Shown: positions 7,559 through 16,430, counted from the stretch's first letter. The stretch: DNA of 25,339 bases from SZUA-287 sp036397975 (GCA_036397975.1 DASWHW010000047.1:1-25339); one strand, 5' to 3'. Numbers and translations: made by a program. The notes: generated by a model from the sequence alone, not told the origin.

Positions 7559-9826
7559 CTAATGTTTTCCGTTTCTTCCTTCCAGTAATCCGACAACCGT
7601 GGCCACATCCGTTGCCGGAAGCTTGCAAACATAGTCTTCACAGAGATACGCAGTCGACTTTCCATCCACCATCGAAAGTTTGGCAGCAAAGGGAAGGATA
7701 GCCGACACATCACCCATTGCCGGGTCGACCAAAAGAACGACCTTGTTCGGAATATAGCGACCGTTGATCTCGCGGAGAATGGCCTGCGTTTCTTTCTTGT
7801 CGTGCGCTCCAACGACAATTGCTTGAAGCGGTGCCCCCAGAGAAAAATCAACCGCGGCCATCATTTGAGGGACAGTGAAGGAATGCTTCTCGAGAACGGT
7901 ACTGAACAATGACAGCGTCTTCTCCGCTTTTGTCCGCCAATCCGCATTATCTGCCATCTCCGACAAACGAAGGAGGTTCATCGCTGCGATCGAATTGCCG
8001 GTCGGTTCCGCCCCATCGTACTGTTCTTTCATCCGCACCAGCACCGATGGGTCTTTCCCCGACGTGTCAAAGTAGCCTCCATGTTCCTTGTCCCAGAAAA
8101 TGTCGTTCGCCGTCTTGGTGAGCCTTATCGCTTCCTGCAGCCACCGAACATCAAAGGAAGTCTCATACAAATCCAACAGACCCTGAACGAAGAAGCTGTA
8201 ATCCTCCAGGTGTGCTTCCAGTTTTGCTTCACCATCGCGGTACCGACGTAATAACAGTCCGGAGTTCTTGTCGTACAGCTTTTCCAGAATGAATGATGCG
8301 GCTCGCTCCGCTTGCCTGAGATACTCCGGATCGCCGAATGTTTGATGGGCACGGGCATACGCGCTAATCATCAGACCATTCCAGGATGTGAGGATCTTGT
8401 CGTCCAGATGTGGACGGAGCCGATCTGCGCGTTTCGCCGCAAGCGTTTCCCTGCACTCATTCAGAATTCCAGCGACATCCCCCTCGTCTTTTCCAAACTT
8501 CCCGGCTGTCTGGGCAGCGGTGTGTGCCACATACAGAATATTTTTTCGGAGGAATTCCTGCTGGGGATCCTGCAGTGCGTTTCCTTTCTCCTCAATACCG
8601 AAGTAGTAGCTGAACAGTTCCCCCCTTTTATCGCCAAGAATCTCAAGTACCTCTTTCTTTTCCCAGACATAGAAAGAGCCTTCTCCCTTTTCCCCAGGCT
8701 GATCAGGATCTTCGCTGTCAGCATCTTCCGCAGAATAGAAACCCCCTGTTGGCGCAGTCATGTCCTTCGAAACGTATTTGAGGACATCACGAACGACAGA
8801 TTCGAAGTACCGATCCTTTGTTATTTTGTATATGTCAACATACGAAAAGACCAACTGCGCCTGATCATACAGCATCTTCTCGAAGTGCGGAACACGCCAC
8901 TCTCCATCCACCGAATACCGATGGAATCCACCACCTATGTGATCATACATTCCGCCAAGTGACATTTTCCGCAAAGTGTTTTCAGACATCGCGAGGGCTA
9001 TTTTGTTTCCCGTCCGTTCGTAATACCGGAGAAGAAAATTGAATACCACCGGTCGCGGAAATTTAGGCCCACCACCGAAGCCGCCGTACTTCGGATCATA
9101 TTGTGCTTCTGCCTGTTGAAAGCAGGAGTCGAGCATTTTCGCCGAGATAGAACCAGTTGCCTGCGGTGAGATCGGCAACTCTTTGAGGAATTTCGTCAGT
9201 CCATCTGCCGACTCCAGTATTTTCTGACGATCATTCTGCCAAATCTCATGAATACGCTGAAGAACGTCGGGAAAGCCGGGTCGACCATGCATTGCATTCG
9301 GTGGAAAGTATGTCCCCCCGAAGAATGGTTTCAAATCCGGTGTCAGAAACATGGACATAGGCCATCCACCTCCCTGCCCCATAGCTTGCAAAGCTGTCAT
9401 ATACACCTTATCCACATCCGGTCGCTCTTCACGGTCCACCTTGATACAAATGAAATACCGGTTCATCGCGGCGGCAATAGAATCGTTTTCAAATGACTCA
9501 CGCTCCATTACGTGACACCAGTGGCACGTCGAATACCCGATCGAGAGGAAGATAACCTTCTGCTCTTTCCGCGCTTTCTCGAACGCCTCATCGCCCCATG
9601 GATACCAGTCGACCGGATTGAACGCATGCTGCAACAAGTACGGGCTCTTTTCATGAATAAGCCGGTTTGGCCTTTTTCCTACTTCCATATTCTTCCTAAC
9701 AAATTCTGTGACCAAATTACTTTTGGACGATTCCGAACGATTATTCGAGCCACAAGAACAAGACAGCCCGATAACGAGAATGAGTGCATCCCGAGAGATT
9801 ATGAAAACGCGATTAGATCGACTCAT
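7559..9826 (-). CDS. DUF255 thioredoxin-domain protein (YyaL/SPATA20 family)
   Basis: A 755-residue protein. After the N-terminus comes the DUF255 domain: RLIHEKSPYLLQHAFNPVDW (about 55-74), the thioredoxin-like site CHWC at 101-104, KVDREERPDVD and GGWPMSMFLTPDLKPFFGGT. The remainder is the (alpha/alpha)6 glycosidase-like barrel typical of the family (e.g. GGMYDHIGGGFHRYSVD, HFEKMLYDQAQL, LTSWNGLMISAYARA). The biochemical role of the family is not settled; redox and sugar-epimerase-like roles have been suggested. Unusually for a family often cytoplasmic, the start has a hydrophobic segment and LSCSC (C23/C25) resembling a lipobox, so a lipoprotein is possible. GGAGCG lies about 5 bases before the ATG. 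Monocistronic. Confidence 0.93.
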   Translation of the reverse strand: MSRSNRVFIISRDALILVIGLSCSCGSNNRSESSKSNLVTEFVRKNMEVGKRPNRLIHEKSPYLLQHAFNPVDWYPWGDEAFEKARKEQKVIFLSIGYSTCHWCHVMERESFENDSIAAAMNRYFICIKVDREERPDVDKVYMTALQAMGQGGGWPMSMFLTPDLKPFFGGTYFPPNAMHGRPGFPDVLQRIHEIWQNDRQKILESADGLTKFLKELPISPQATGSISAKMLDSCFQQAEAQYDPKYGGFGGGPKFPRPVVFNFLLRYYERTGNKIALAMSENTLRKMSLGGMYDHIGGGFHRYSVDGEWRVPHFEKMLYDQAQLVFSYVDIYKITKDRYFESVVRDVLKYVSKDMTAPTGGFYSAEDADSEDPDQPGEKGEGSFYVWEKKEVLEILGDKRGELFSYYFGIEEKGNALQDPQQEFLRKNILYVAHTAAQTAGKFGKDEGDVAGILNECRETLAAKRADRLRPHLDDKILTSWNGLMISAYARAHQTFGDPEYLRQAERAASFILEKLYDKNSGLLLRRYRDGEAKLEAHLEDYSFFVQGLLDLYETSFDVRWLQEAIRLTKTANDIFWDKEHGGYFDTSGKDPSVLVRMKEQYDGAEPTGNSIAAMNLLRLSEMADNADWRTKAEKTLSLFSTVLEKHSFTVPQMMAAVDFSLGAPLQAIVVGAHDKKETQAILREINGRYIPNKVVLLVDPAMGDVSAILPFAAKLSMVDGKSTAYLCEDYVCKLPATDVATVVGLLEGRNGKH

Positions 9827-10162
9827 GAAAACGCTCCAGATGAATCAAGAGAGTCCCGGTCTTGAAATGAAACAGCCGTTCAATCGAGAACGGCCAGATC
9901 GGGAACAATTGTGCGCAAATAACATGGTTCAAGAAAACAATTTGACACAGGAAATGCAAACCCCTCATCCAGGGTAAATCGAAGTATACGAATTCATGGC
10001 CGATTTGGATTTCGCATCTGAAAAATAATTCCGACCGACAATCCACATCATCGTTCTCTTCGTATACCGGGCAGTCTGCTGCAGCTGACCAAAGGAGAGT
10101 TCGCGAAGGAATGATTCGCACCTCCATCATTTCAATTCACACACATCCTCAAAGGAGATTCT
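9827..10162. other. intergenic region between divergent genes
   Basis: This 336-base divergent intergenic region must hold promoters for the DUF255 gene (minus) and the DUF4331 gene (plus). A 7-bp inverted repeat (GCCGTTC at 9875-9881, GAACGGC at 9888-9894) lies in the minus-strand leader. A TTGACA occurs at 9942-9947, but no convincing -10 box follows at 16-18 bases. AAAGGAGA occurs twice, at 10091-10098 and at 10151-10158; the second is the ribosome-binding site of the DUF4331 gene. I see no convincing gene here. Confidence 0.6.
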
Positions 10163-12337
10163 ATGAAGAGACTACTCTTTGGTGCCGCTTCTGTGGTTGT
10201 CCTCGTTGCAATGGCACTGGTGCTTCCTCTTGGCACCACCGACGCATCGAGCCACCGCGAAGCACCGCTTATTGCCAACGATCCTCTGGCCGATAACTGC
10301 GACCTCTATGCATTCCGATCGCCAGACGATACGAACACGGTTACCATTGTGGCAACCTACATTCCACTCGAACTTCCGGAAGGAGGTCCCAACTATTCAA
10401 CGTTTGGCACCGGTGTTCGCTACGAAATCCATATAAAAAACAAAACGACGGTCGGGGCTATTGGTACTGCGAAGGACGATATCACTTACCGTTTCATGTT
10501 CAGTCAGACAAACCAGGACCCAACCACCTTCTTTAATATTCGGCTGGGAATGCAAAACCTACAGACAACCTATGTCAGCGAGAAAAGTACTGATGGCGGC
10601 ATGACCTTTTCGACCATTGTGACCAGTGGAACTGTTCCCCCGAATAATATCGGGTCCCGATCCATTGAAGGACCGGTCGGTTTGAATACGCCATATAGCA
10701 CTCTGGTTGCGAATGCTATCACCACAGCTTCGTCCGGTGAACGCGTTTTCTGTGGGCCGCGTGATGACCCGTTCTTTGTCGATCTCGGCGGGGTTTTCGA
10801 CCTTGGGCAGACGCGGAGTGTTTATGGAACAGATCCGGCAAACCCGGACAACGCACGCGACGCAGTCGCCGGGTTCAACACACATGCGATTGTGTTACAA
10901 ATTCCGATTAACCTTCTGCAAAAGGATGGTCATAACGTTAACCAGGCATCTGGCCTTCTCGATCCGGATTTTGTCATCGGCGTTTGGGCCTCGGCCAGCC
11001 GTCAGCAGGTCACTACGTTGTCCACGGCAGGTGGGCCTCCGACCTATAGCGGACCGTGGATTCAGGTATCGCGCTTGGGCATGCCGCTCACGAACGAAGC
11101 GATTATTCCCATCGGCATGAAGGATTACTGGAATGCAGTAACGCCGTATAGTGTAGCAGAGACAACTTTTGTCGACTACTTTGCCAACCCGGAACTCGGT
11201 TTATATTTGGATGACAGGTTGTTCGGCGGCGCTGTTCCGTCACTTAGTGATCTCCGCATTCAGTCGCAATCCTACCCTGCAATCGGTGTCATTCCCGGAT
11301 ACTCAACTCCTGGTTTCGATTTCGGAAACACGCATGATGGTGCATGGGCAGTAACACAATTAAATCCAGTTCCAGATCTCAGCAATACTGCGTTTGCCGT
11401 ACCGCTGCAGCCAACTTTGGTAGCTCAAGGGAAACCGCGCAGAGTCGATATCTACCCCATCTTTTACTTTGGCGTGCCGAACCTTATTCCCTACCAACTC
11501 GCAACGGGAAAGACCGGCGGGCCGTTGAGCAAAGGAAAACCCTTCATCCATAATTTTCTCCCGATTACTGCAACTCCAGGGGGAGCGATTTATGGCGGTG
11601 ACATGCTGCGACTGAACATGGCCACACCCGTCACTTCACGGTCGACACAAGAGTTCACTAATAATTCCCGCTCCGGTCTGGTGCGAGCAGCAGTGTTGGG
11701 ACTCACTGACCCCCAATACGGCGATACGACGATCCAGGCAATTCCTCACATGGATGGATTCCCCAACGGTCGACGACTGGAAGATGACGTCACCACGATT
11801 GAACTCCAAGCCGTAGGTGGATTGGTTCTGGCCGCGGTCGGCCTCCCCTTCAATGATGCGGTTGCGGCAAATTACAGCGACTTAGCTTCACCAATGCTGT
11901 TGGCTGAACTCGGATACAACGCAGGACCAACACACAACGATGTTCCTCTCCTTACGTCGTTCCCGTACCTTGCTGATCCACACAGAGGATATGACTATGT
12001 GAAGCAGCTAACTGCGGAACAACCAATTCTCACCAGCGTGAACACCGGAACGCTCGGGATTGGTGTCCCGGAGGGATTTGTCGTTGAACAGAATTATCCC
12101 AACCCTTTCAATCCTTCGACAACGATCAAGTATCACGTTTCTCGAAACGACGTTGTCAAACTGAAAGTGTACAACGGACTTGGGCAGGAAGTGGCAACAC
12201 TGGTGAACGGCGAGCAAACACCTGGAACTTATTCTGTTCAGTGGGATGCTCGCGGAGTTGCGTCAGGGACCTACTACTACCGAATGGAAGTTGGTAACAC
12301 CGTCCTTCCAGCAAAGAAGGCAGTTCTCATTAAATAA
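10163..12337 (+). CDS. DUF4331 protein with T9SS type A sorting domain
   Basis: A 724-residue protein. A signal peptide covers residues 1-28 (cleavage TDA/SSH), so the mature protein begins with the SSHREAP motif that opens DUF4331 domains. DNCDLYAFRSPDD follows, and the DUF4331 fold runs to about residue 600 with conserved-looking SRLGMPLTNEAIIPIGMKD and GRRLEDDVTTIEL. A short linker leads to a sorting domain over the last ~85 residues (EQNYPNPFNPSTTIKYHV, YNGLGQEVATLV, SGTYYYRM). DUF4331 has no established activity; the protein should be exported through T9SS. AAAGGAGA precedes the ATG by 4 bases. It is followed after 70 bases by a TPR gene, probably in one operon. From memory, DUF4331 and TPR genes recur together in other Bacteroidota, often with a HupE/UreJ-type membrane protein. 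Confidence 0.92.
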   Translation: MKRLLFGAASVVVLVAMALVLPLGTTDASSHREAPLIANDPLADNCDLYAFRSPDDTNTVTIVATYIPLELPEGGPNYSTFGTGVRYEIHIKNKTTVGAIGTAKDDITYRFMFSQTNQDPTTFFNIRLGMQNLQTTYVSEKSTDGGMTFSTIVTSGTVPPNNIGSRSIEGPVGLNTPYSTLVANAITTASSGERVFCGPRDDPFFVDLGGVFDLGQTRSVYGTDPANPDNARDAVAGFNTHAIVLQIPINLLQKDGHNVNQASGLLDPDFVIGVWASASRQQVTTLSTAGGPPTYSGPWIQVSRLGMPLTNEAIIPIGMKDYWNAVTPYSVAETTFVDYFANPELGLYLDDRLFGGAVPSLSDLRIQSQSYPAIGVIPGYSTPGFDFGNTHDGAWAVTQLNPVPDLSNTAFAVPLQPTLVAQGKPRRVDIYPIFYFGVPNLIPYQLATGKTGGPLSKGKPFIHNFLPITATPGGAIYGGDMLRLNMATPVTSRSTQEFTNNSRSGLVRAAVLGLTDPQYGDTTIQAIPHMDGFPNGRRLEDDVTTIELQAVGGLVLAAVGLPFNDAVAANYSDLASPMLLAELGYNAGPTHNDVPLLTSFPYLADPHRGYDYVKQLTAEQPILTSVNTGTLGIGVPEGFVVEQNYPNPFNPSTTIKYHVSRNDVVKLKVYNGLGQEVATLVNGEQTPGTYSVQWDARGVASGTYYYRMEVGNTVLPAKKAVLIK

Positions 12338-12347
12338 ACATCATTCG

Positions 12348-12379
12348 GGTTGCCTGATTGTCTCAGGCATCAGGCAACC
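12348..12379 (+). promoter_or_regulatory. intercistronic inverted repeat with two alternative hairpins
   Basis: GGTTGCCTGAT (12348-12358) and ATCAGGCAACC (12369-12379) form a perfect 11-bp stem with a 10-base loop. Within it GCCTGA (12352-12357) can pair instead with TCAGGC at 12363-12368, because TCAGGCA is tandemly repeated at 12363-12376. The element sits between the DUF4331 stop and the TPR start. The following TGCAATTTCTG is a poor T-tract, so this may be an attenuating or mRNA-stabilising hairpin rather than a full terminator. Confidence 0.6.
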
Positions 12380-12407
12380 TGCAATTTCTGTAAACCAAGG
12401 AAACGTT

Positions 12408-13685
12408 ATGAAAACCTGGAAACGTCGATTAGCCCTCGTCACCACGTGTGGAATGATCATCGTCGGCGCCATTATCTTCTTTCGCCAACAAACTCCAACG
12501 ATAATACCAACGATCTCCGAAAAGGATGGCAATGGGGAGTTTCTTAATACCGTAAAAAGTGTGGGTTATTTTCGTGAACATATAGAGAACCACCCGGACA
12601 ATCCAAGAAATTATGTCCAGCTAGCACAGTTGTTCATTCAGGAAGCACGTGTGTCGGGTAAGGACCTGGAGTACGTTCCCAAGGCTGAATACCTTCTCGA
12701 TCAGGCGATTAATATCGACAAGACAAACTTTGAAGCTCTCAGCGTGCAGGCATCTCTTTTTGCGAACCTGCACCAATTCGAAAAGGCAGAACAAACAGCG
12801 CGAGCAGCACTGGCACAGAATCCGTATAGCTCTTTCGCGCAAGGTGTCCTTGTGGACGCGCTTGTCGAGTTGGGGAGGTACGAGGAAGCCGTGCAGGCCT
12901 GCGATAAGCTGCTTGCCCTCCGCCCCGACCTTCGGTCATACTCACGCGCATCATACCTGCGCGAATTACATGGTGATCTTCCGGGGGCAATCATTGCGAT
13001 GACGTCCGCTGCAGATGCCGGTGTGTGGGGAAGTGAAAACCGGGCATGGACTCTCTTCAACCTCGGTAACTTGTTTCTTCACATGGGCAAAAAGGACACG
13101 GCTGCATACGTTTATCGTGGGGTGTTGCAGGAACGGGCTTCTTATGCATTCGCTCTCAGCGGTCTTGCAGAAGTCGAAATCAGCAGGGGAAACTATGACA
13201 GAGCGATCTCCCTTGCTGATAGTGCTTTCGCGGCGATGAACGAACACCATTTTCTTGAACAAGCTGCACGCGTTTACCAACTTCTTGAAAACAACAACAA
13301 GGAAGCAGAGTTGGTCGAGCGGGTTCTTTCCGATCTTGAAGCCCACGAGAGACACGGTTGGAACATCGACCTCGACTATGCTGCCCTTTGTGCTCAGCAC
13401 AGGACTCATCTGGAGGAAGCGATGAAAAGAATTCAACGTGATGTTCAGCGTCGACCTGATCATACGGAGGTATTGGAAATATACGCCTGGCTTACTCATC
13501 TCACAGGACAGAGTAAGAGCGCTGTGCCTCTCATTGAACGCGCGCTTCGGCTCAATTCACTTGATATCGAATTGCACAAAAGAGCAGAAGAGATTTTTCG
13601 GGCGGCTGGGGAAAACAAAAGAGCTGACCGTGAACTTCAAATCATGCACGGAAAATCTCATTCTCCGTCTTTAGCTTCAATGTAG
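12408..13685 (+). CDS. membrane-anchored tetratricopeptide repeat protein
   Basis: A 425-residue protein with one N-terminal membrane segment or uncleaved signal (residues 7-25, LALVTTCGMIIVGAIIFF) and then TPR-type helical repeats to the end. Readable repeats include NPRNYVQLAQLFIQEAR, AEYLLDQAINIDKTNFEALS, QFEKAEQTARAALAQNP, RYEEAVQACDKLLALRP, NLGNLFLHMGKKDTAAYVYR and SAVPLIERALRLNSLD. TPRs are protein-interaction scaffolds; the partner is plausibly the DUF4331 product or another envelope component, which is inference from position. The ATG at 12408 has AAGGA upstream; the frame is open further back to 12246, but that part overlaps DUF4331 coding sequence. A terminator follows immediately. 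Confidence 0.87.
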   Translation: MKTWKRRLALVTTCGMIIVGAIIFFRQQTPTIIPTISEKDGNGEFLNTVKSVGYFREHIENHPDNPRNYVQLAQLFIQEARVSGKDLEYVPKAEYLLDQAINIDKTNFEALSVQASLFANLHQFEKAEQTARAALAQNPYSSFAQGVLVDALVELGRYEEAVQACDKLLALRPDLRSYSRASYLRELHGDLPGAIIAMTSAADAGVWGSENRAWTLFNLGNLFLHMGKKDTAAYVYRGVLQERASYAFALSGLAEVEISRGNYDRAISLADSAFAAMNEHHFLEQAARVYQLLENNNKEAELVERVLSDLEAHERHGWNIDLDYAALCAQHRTHLEEAMKRIQRDVQRRPDHTEVLEIYAWLTHLTGQSKSAVPLIERALRLNSLDIELHKRAEEIFRAAGENKRADRELQIMHGKSHSPSLASM

Positions 13686-13695
13686 AAATGCCTTC

Positions 13696-13738
13696 TGCCG
13701 CTCTGTTGAATCATCAGGGCGGCATTTCTTCTTCCTTT
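13696..13738 (+). terminator. rho-independent terminator after the TPR gene
   Basis: TGCCGCTCTG (13696-13705) pairs with CAGGGCGGCA (13715-13724), 10 bp including one G-U, with a 9-base loop, followed by TTTCTTCTTCCTTT. It ends the DUF4331-TPR transcript 10 bases after the TPR stop codon and separates it from the metal transporter gene. Confidence 0.88.
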
Positions 13739-13798
13739 CATACATCATTCTAAATCCGTATCTTTTCCTCGCAAGAAGAAAGAGATGCAAAGGAAGAG

Positions 13799-14554
13799 AT
13801 GCAGATGTACGAAACGATTCTTGACTCTCATTCGTTGACTGTCCTCGGGCTTGGGTTTACCCTTGGGCTTCGGCACGCGCTTGATACCGACCATCTGGTT
13901 GCCATCAGCACCCTTGTCACTGATCGCCGGGGAATCTTGAAAACTTCGTTCATTGGGACCGTGTGGGGAATCGGACATACGATCGCTCTCCTTGCTGTTG
14001 GGTCCATGGTGCTCGCTTTCGACATCGCAATTCCTGAAAGGATCGCCAACGTGATGGAACTTGCTGTAGCCCTTATGCTGATTATTCTCGGCATCAGGGT
14101 TCTCCGGACCCTCATCGGAGGCGGTAAAATCCACATGCACGTTCACTCACACGATGGATATCGCCACGTTCATCCCCACGTCCATGAAAGTCGGGAGAAA
14201 CACGTCGCCCACACACATCACTTGAGACAATGGTGGCTCGCACGCAAATTGGTTTCCCTTATTCGCGCTAACGCACGACCCCTTGTCGTCGGGCTCATCC
14301 ATGGTCTTGCCGGAAGCGCAGCTCTCATGTTGGTCGTCCTCACCACCATCCAATCGCTTTCGCTCGGGTTTCTCTACATTATTGTGTTTGGGGTGGGATC
14401 GATTGGAGGGATGACACTGATGAGCGCTACTCTTTCTCTACCCTTCGCACTCACATCAAAGTTCGAAGAAGTTCACAGACGACTTCATTGGGCGGCAGGC
14501 GCCCTCAGTATTCTGTTTGGGCTCTTCCTTGGTGGAAGTGTTTTGCTGGCTTAG
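13799..14554 (+). CDS. NicO/UreH-like metal (Ni2+/Co2+) transporter
   Basis: A 251-residue protein with about six membrane segments. The nickel/cobalt transporter signature H-X4-DH is present as HALDTDH (H26, D31, H32) in the first helix, followed by GIGHT (H60) in the next. A cytoplasmic or periplasmic loop at residues 112-141 has 12 histidines in 30 residues, as seen in metal-binding loops of NicO/RcnA-type proteins. VGLIHGLAGSAAL opens the second half, as in the UreH/TauE-like branch. The likely role is transport of nickel, cobalt or a similar ion, with direction unclear. The start is either ATG 13799 or ATG 13805; AGGA at 13791 fits the second better (about 10 bases) and the first less well (4 bases). 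Convergent with the ABC exporter, 7 bases apart. Confidence 0.83.
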   Translation: MQMYETILDSHSLTVLGLGFTLGLRHALDTDHLVAISTLVTDRRGILKTSFIGTVWGIGHTIALLAVGSMVLAFDIAIPERIANVMELAVALMLIILGIRVLRTLIGGGKIHMHVHSHDGYRHVHPHVHESREKHVAHTHHLRQWWLARKLVSLIRANARPLVVGLIHGLAGSAALMLVVLTTIQSLSLGFLYIIVFGVGSIGGMTLMSATLSLPFALTSKFEEVHRRLHWAAGALSILFGLFLGGSVLLA

Positions 14555-14561
14555 AAGCGGC

Positions 14562-16352
14562 CTACGATTGGAGAACGCGCATTCCTGTTTGTACAAGCTG
14601 CGACCGGCTTCCACTTCGCTCGCCAATCTGCTGCCGCCACATCGCATAATACAGTCCCTTCAACTCTAACAACTCTTCATGCCCTCCTGATTCAACGATC
14701 TCTCCTTTTTCAAGGACGTAGATTCTGTCCGCATGAAGAATTGTTGACAGTCGATGAGCGATGAGGATGGTTATGACTGCCTGTGACTGGGAGATTTCGC
14801 GAACAGTTTCAGTGATTCCCTCCTCCGTCAGCGAATCGAGCGCAGACGTCGCTTCGTCGAAGACGAGCAACTCGGGTTTTCGCAGGAGAGCCCTCGCGAT
14901 GGAAAGTCGCTGTTTCTCACCTCCCGATACTTTGACGCCAGACTCCCCAATCATCGTATCAAGACCTTTCTCTGCCCGCTCAAGCAAACTCTGACACGCG
15001 GCTTTTTCAAGTACGTCCATGCACTCTGCATCGGTCGCTGTGGGATTGACGAAAAGGAGATTCTCTCGTATCGTGCCGGAGAAGAGCTGCGTATCCTGGG
15101 TGACAAACCCAATGCGCTCACGCAATTTATCCAAATCGATCTCGTCCTCCTGGATACCATTGTACAAAATGTGTCCCGCTTGCGGGCGATACAAACCGAC
15201 AAGGAGCTTCACAAGTGTAGTCTTACCGGAACCTGAGGGCCCGACGAATGCAATGGTTTCTCCTCGTACCGTTTCGAAGGAAATATCCTCCAGAGCCTTC
15301 GTCTGTGCCGATTGGTGCTGAAAGCTCACTTTGTCGAACGCAAGTGTCGTAAGCGCCTTCGTTTCTTTCGGAGACGCGGCGCGCGGCTCTCTGGGGGTAT
15401 TGAGGATTTCCTGAAAATTCTCAAGAGAGACCTCTGCCTCCCTGTAGATGTTGATAATATTTCCCAGCTCTTGCAAAGGGCCAAAGATGAAGAATGAATA
15501 TATAAAAAGAGAAAAGAACTGACCAACAGTAATCTCCTGTGCAAAGATCAGGTACATCATCAGGAACATGATACTGGTTCGAAGAAAATTCACCGTCGTT
15601 CCCTGAATAAAACTCAAGCTCCGGATGTGCCGAACCTTAATCAGCTCAAGATCCAGGATCTTGTCGGTGGTGGCATTCAACCGCCCAATTTCCTGCTTGG
15701 CAAGTCCAAGACTCTTGACCAGCTCGATATTCCGCAGGGACTCCGTTGTTGAACCGGCCAGTGCCGTCGTTTCTCCTACAATTCGCTTCTGAATCTTCTT
15801 GATTCTTTTGCTCAGAATCGAGCTGACAAAACCCAATAGGGGAATTGTGAGGAAATAGACCGGGGCAATCAGCCAGTGGACACTAAATGCGTAGATCATC
15901 ACAAAGATAATTCCAACAAGCGTGGTAAACAGGATGTTGATCGAAGAGGCGACGAGCTTCTCAACATCTGTACGGACTTTTTGAAGCTTTCCAAGAGTTT
16001 CACCGCTTCGCTGATCTTCAAACACCGCGTAAGGCAATTCCAGGGAGTGGCCCAGGCCGTCAGAGTAGATCTTCGCGCCGAGTCGTTGGGTGATAACATT
16101 AATAACGTAGTCCTGAATATTCTTCGCCACGCGGGAGACGAAAGCTACTCCAACGGCCGCAGCCAGCAACAGGCTGACGCCCTTAAAAAACTGCTCGGAG
16201 GAATACTTGTCATACTTAGTGACATACTCATCGATAACATGGCGAAAAATCAACGGATCGAGAAGAGAAAAAACCTGATTGACCGTTGCCAGAAAAAGCG
16301 CAAGCCCAATCAGTTTCCAGTATCGGCGGAGATACGAAGCAAGAAGTTGCAT
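14562..16352 (-). CDS. ABC exporter, fused permease and ATPase
   Basis: A 596-residue type IV (MsbA/LmrA-like) half-transporter. Six membrane helices fall within residues 1-310, then the ATPase: Walker A GPSGSGKTT at 371-379, Q-loop VTQDTQ near 417-422, signature VSGGEKQ at 475-481, Walker B LLVFDEATSALD ending in D499/E500 region, and H-loop AHRLST with H533. All catalytic residues are present, so it can work as a homodimer; no adjacent partner half exists. The substrate is unknown (lipid, drug or peptide). The start at 16352 has AGAGG about 5 bases upstream; a farther start at 16469 would overlap the tRNA promoter region. It diverges from the tRNA-Ala gene and is monocistronic. A second, clearly MsbA-like exporter is encoded at 19715-21553. 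Confidence 0.93.
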   Translation of the reverse strand: MQLLASYLRRYWKLIGLALFLATVNQVFSLLDPLIFRHVIDEYVTKYDKYSSEQFFKGVSLLLAAAVGVAFVSRVAKNIQDYVINVITQRLGAKIYSDGLGHSLELPYAVFEDQRSGETLGKLQKVRTDVEKLVASSINILFTTLVGIIFVMIYAFSVHWLIAPVYFLTIPLLGFVSSILSKRIKKIQKRIVGETTALAGSTTESLRNIELVKSLGLAKQEIGRLNATTDKILDLELIKVRHIRSLSFIQGTTVNFLRTSIMFLMMYLIFAQEITVGQFFSLFIYSFFIFGPLQELGNIINIYREAEVSLENFQEILNTPREPRAASPKETKALTTLAFDKVSFQHQSAQTKALEDISFETVRGETIAFVGPSGSGKTTLVKLLVGLYRPQAGHILYNGIQEDEIDLDKLRERIGFVTQDTQLFSGTIRENLLFVNPTATDAECMDVLEKAACQSLLERAEKGLDTMIGESGVKVSGGEKQRLSIARALLRKPELLVFDEATSALDSLTEEGITETVREISQSQAVITILIAHRLSTILHADRIYVLEKGEIVESGGHEELLELKGLYYAMWRQQIGERSGSRSQLVQTGMRVLQS

Positions 16353-16430
16353 AGAACCTCTAAGAACAATTTTGTGAACGTGATAAGTTACCCAATTGAG
16401 TTGAAACATGCATTGCCTCATATGAGTTCG

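Noticed and set aside
9813..10130. 105-codon minus-strand frame upstream of the DUF255 gene
   Set aside because: No ribosome-binding site, no recognisable motif, and it overlaps the likely DUF255 start and leader; treated as chance.
10111..10296. Short plus-strand frame preceded by AAGGA upstream of DUF4331
   Set aside because: It overlaps the DUF4331 start in another frame and encodes no plausible protein; the AAAGGAGA at 10151 clearly serves the DUF4331 gene.
12246..12407. N-terminal extension of the TPR protein into the DUF4331 gene
   Set aside because: Overlaps coding sequence in another frame, lacks a signal; ATG at 12408 has a good ribosome-binding site and a membrane segment right after it.
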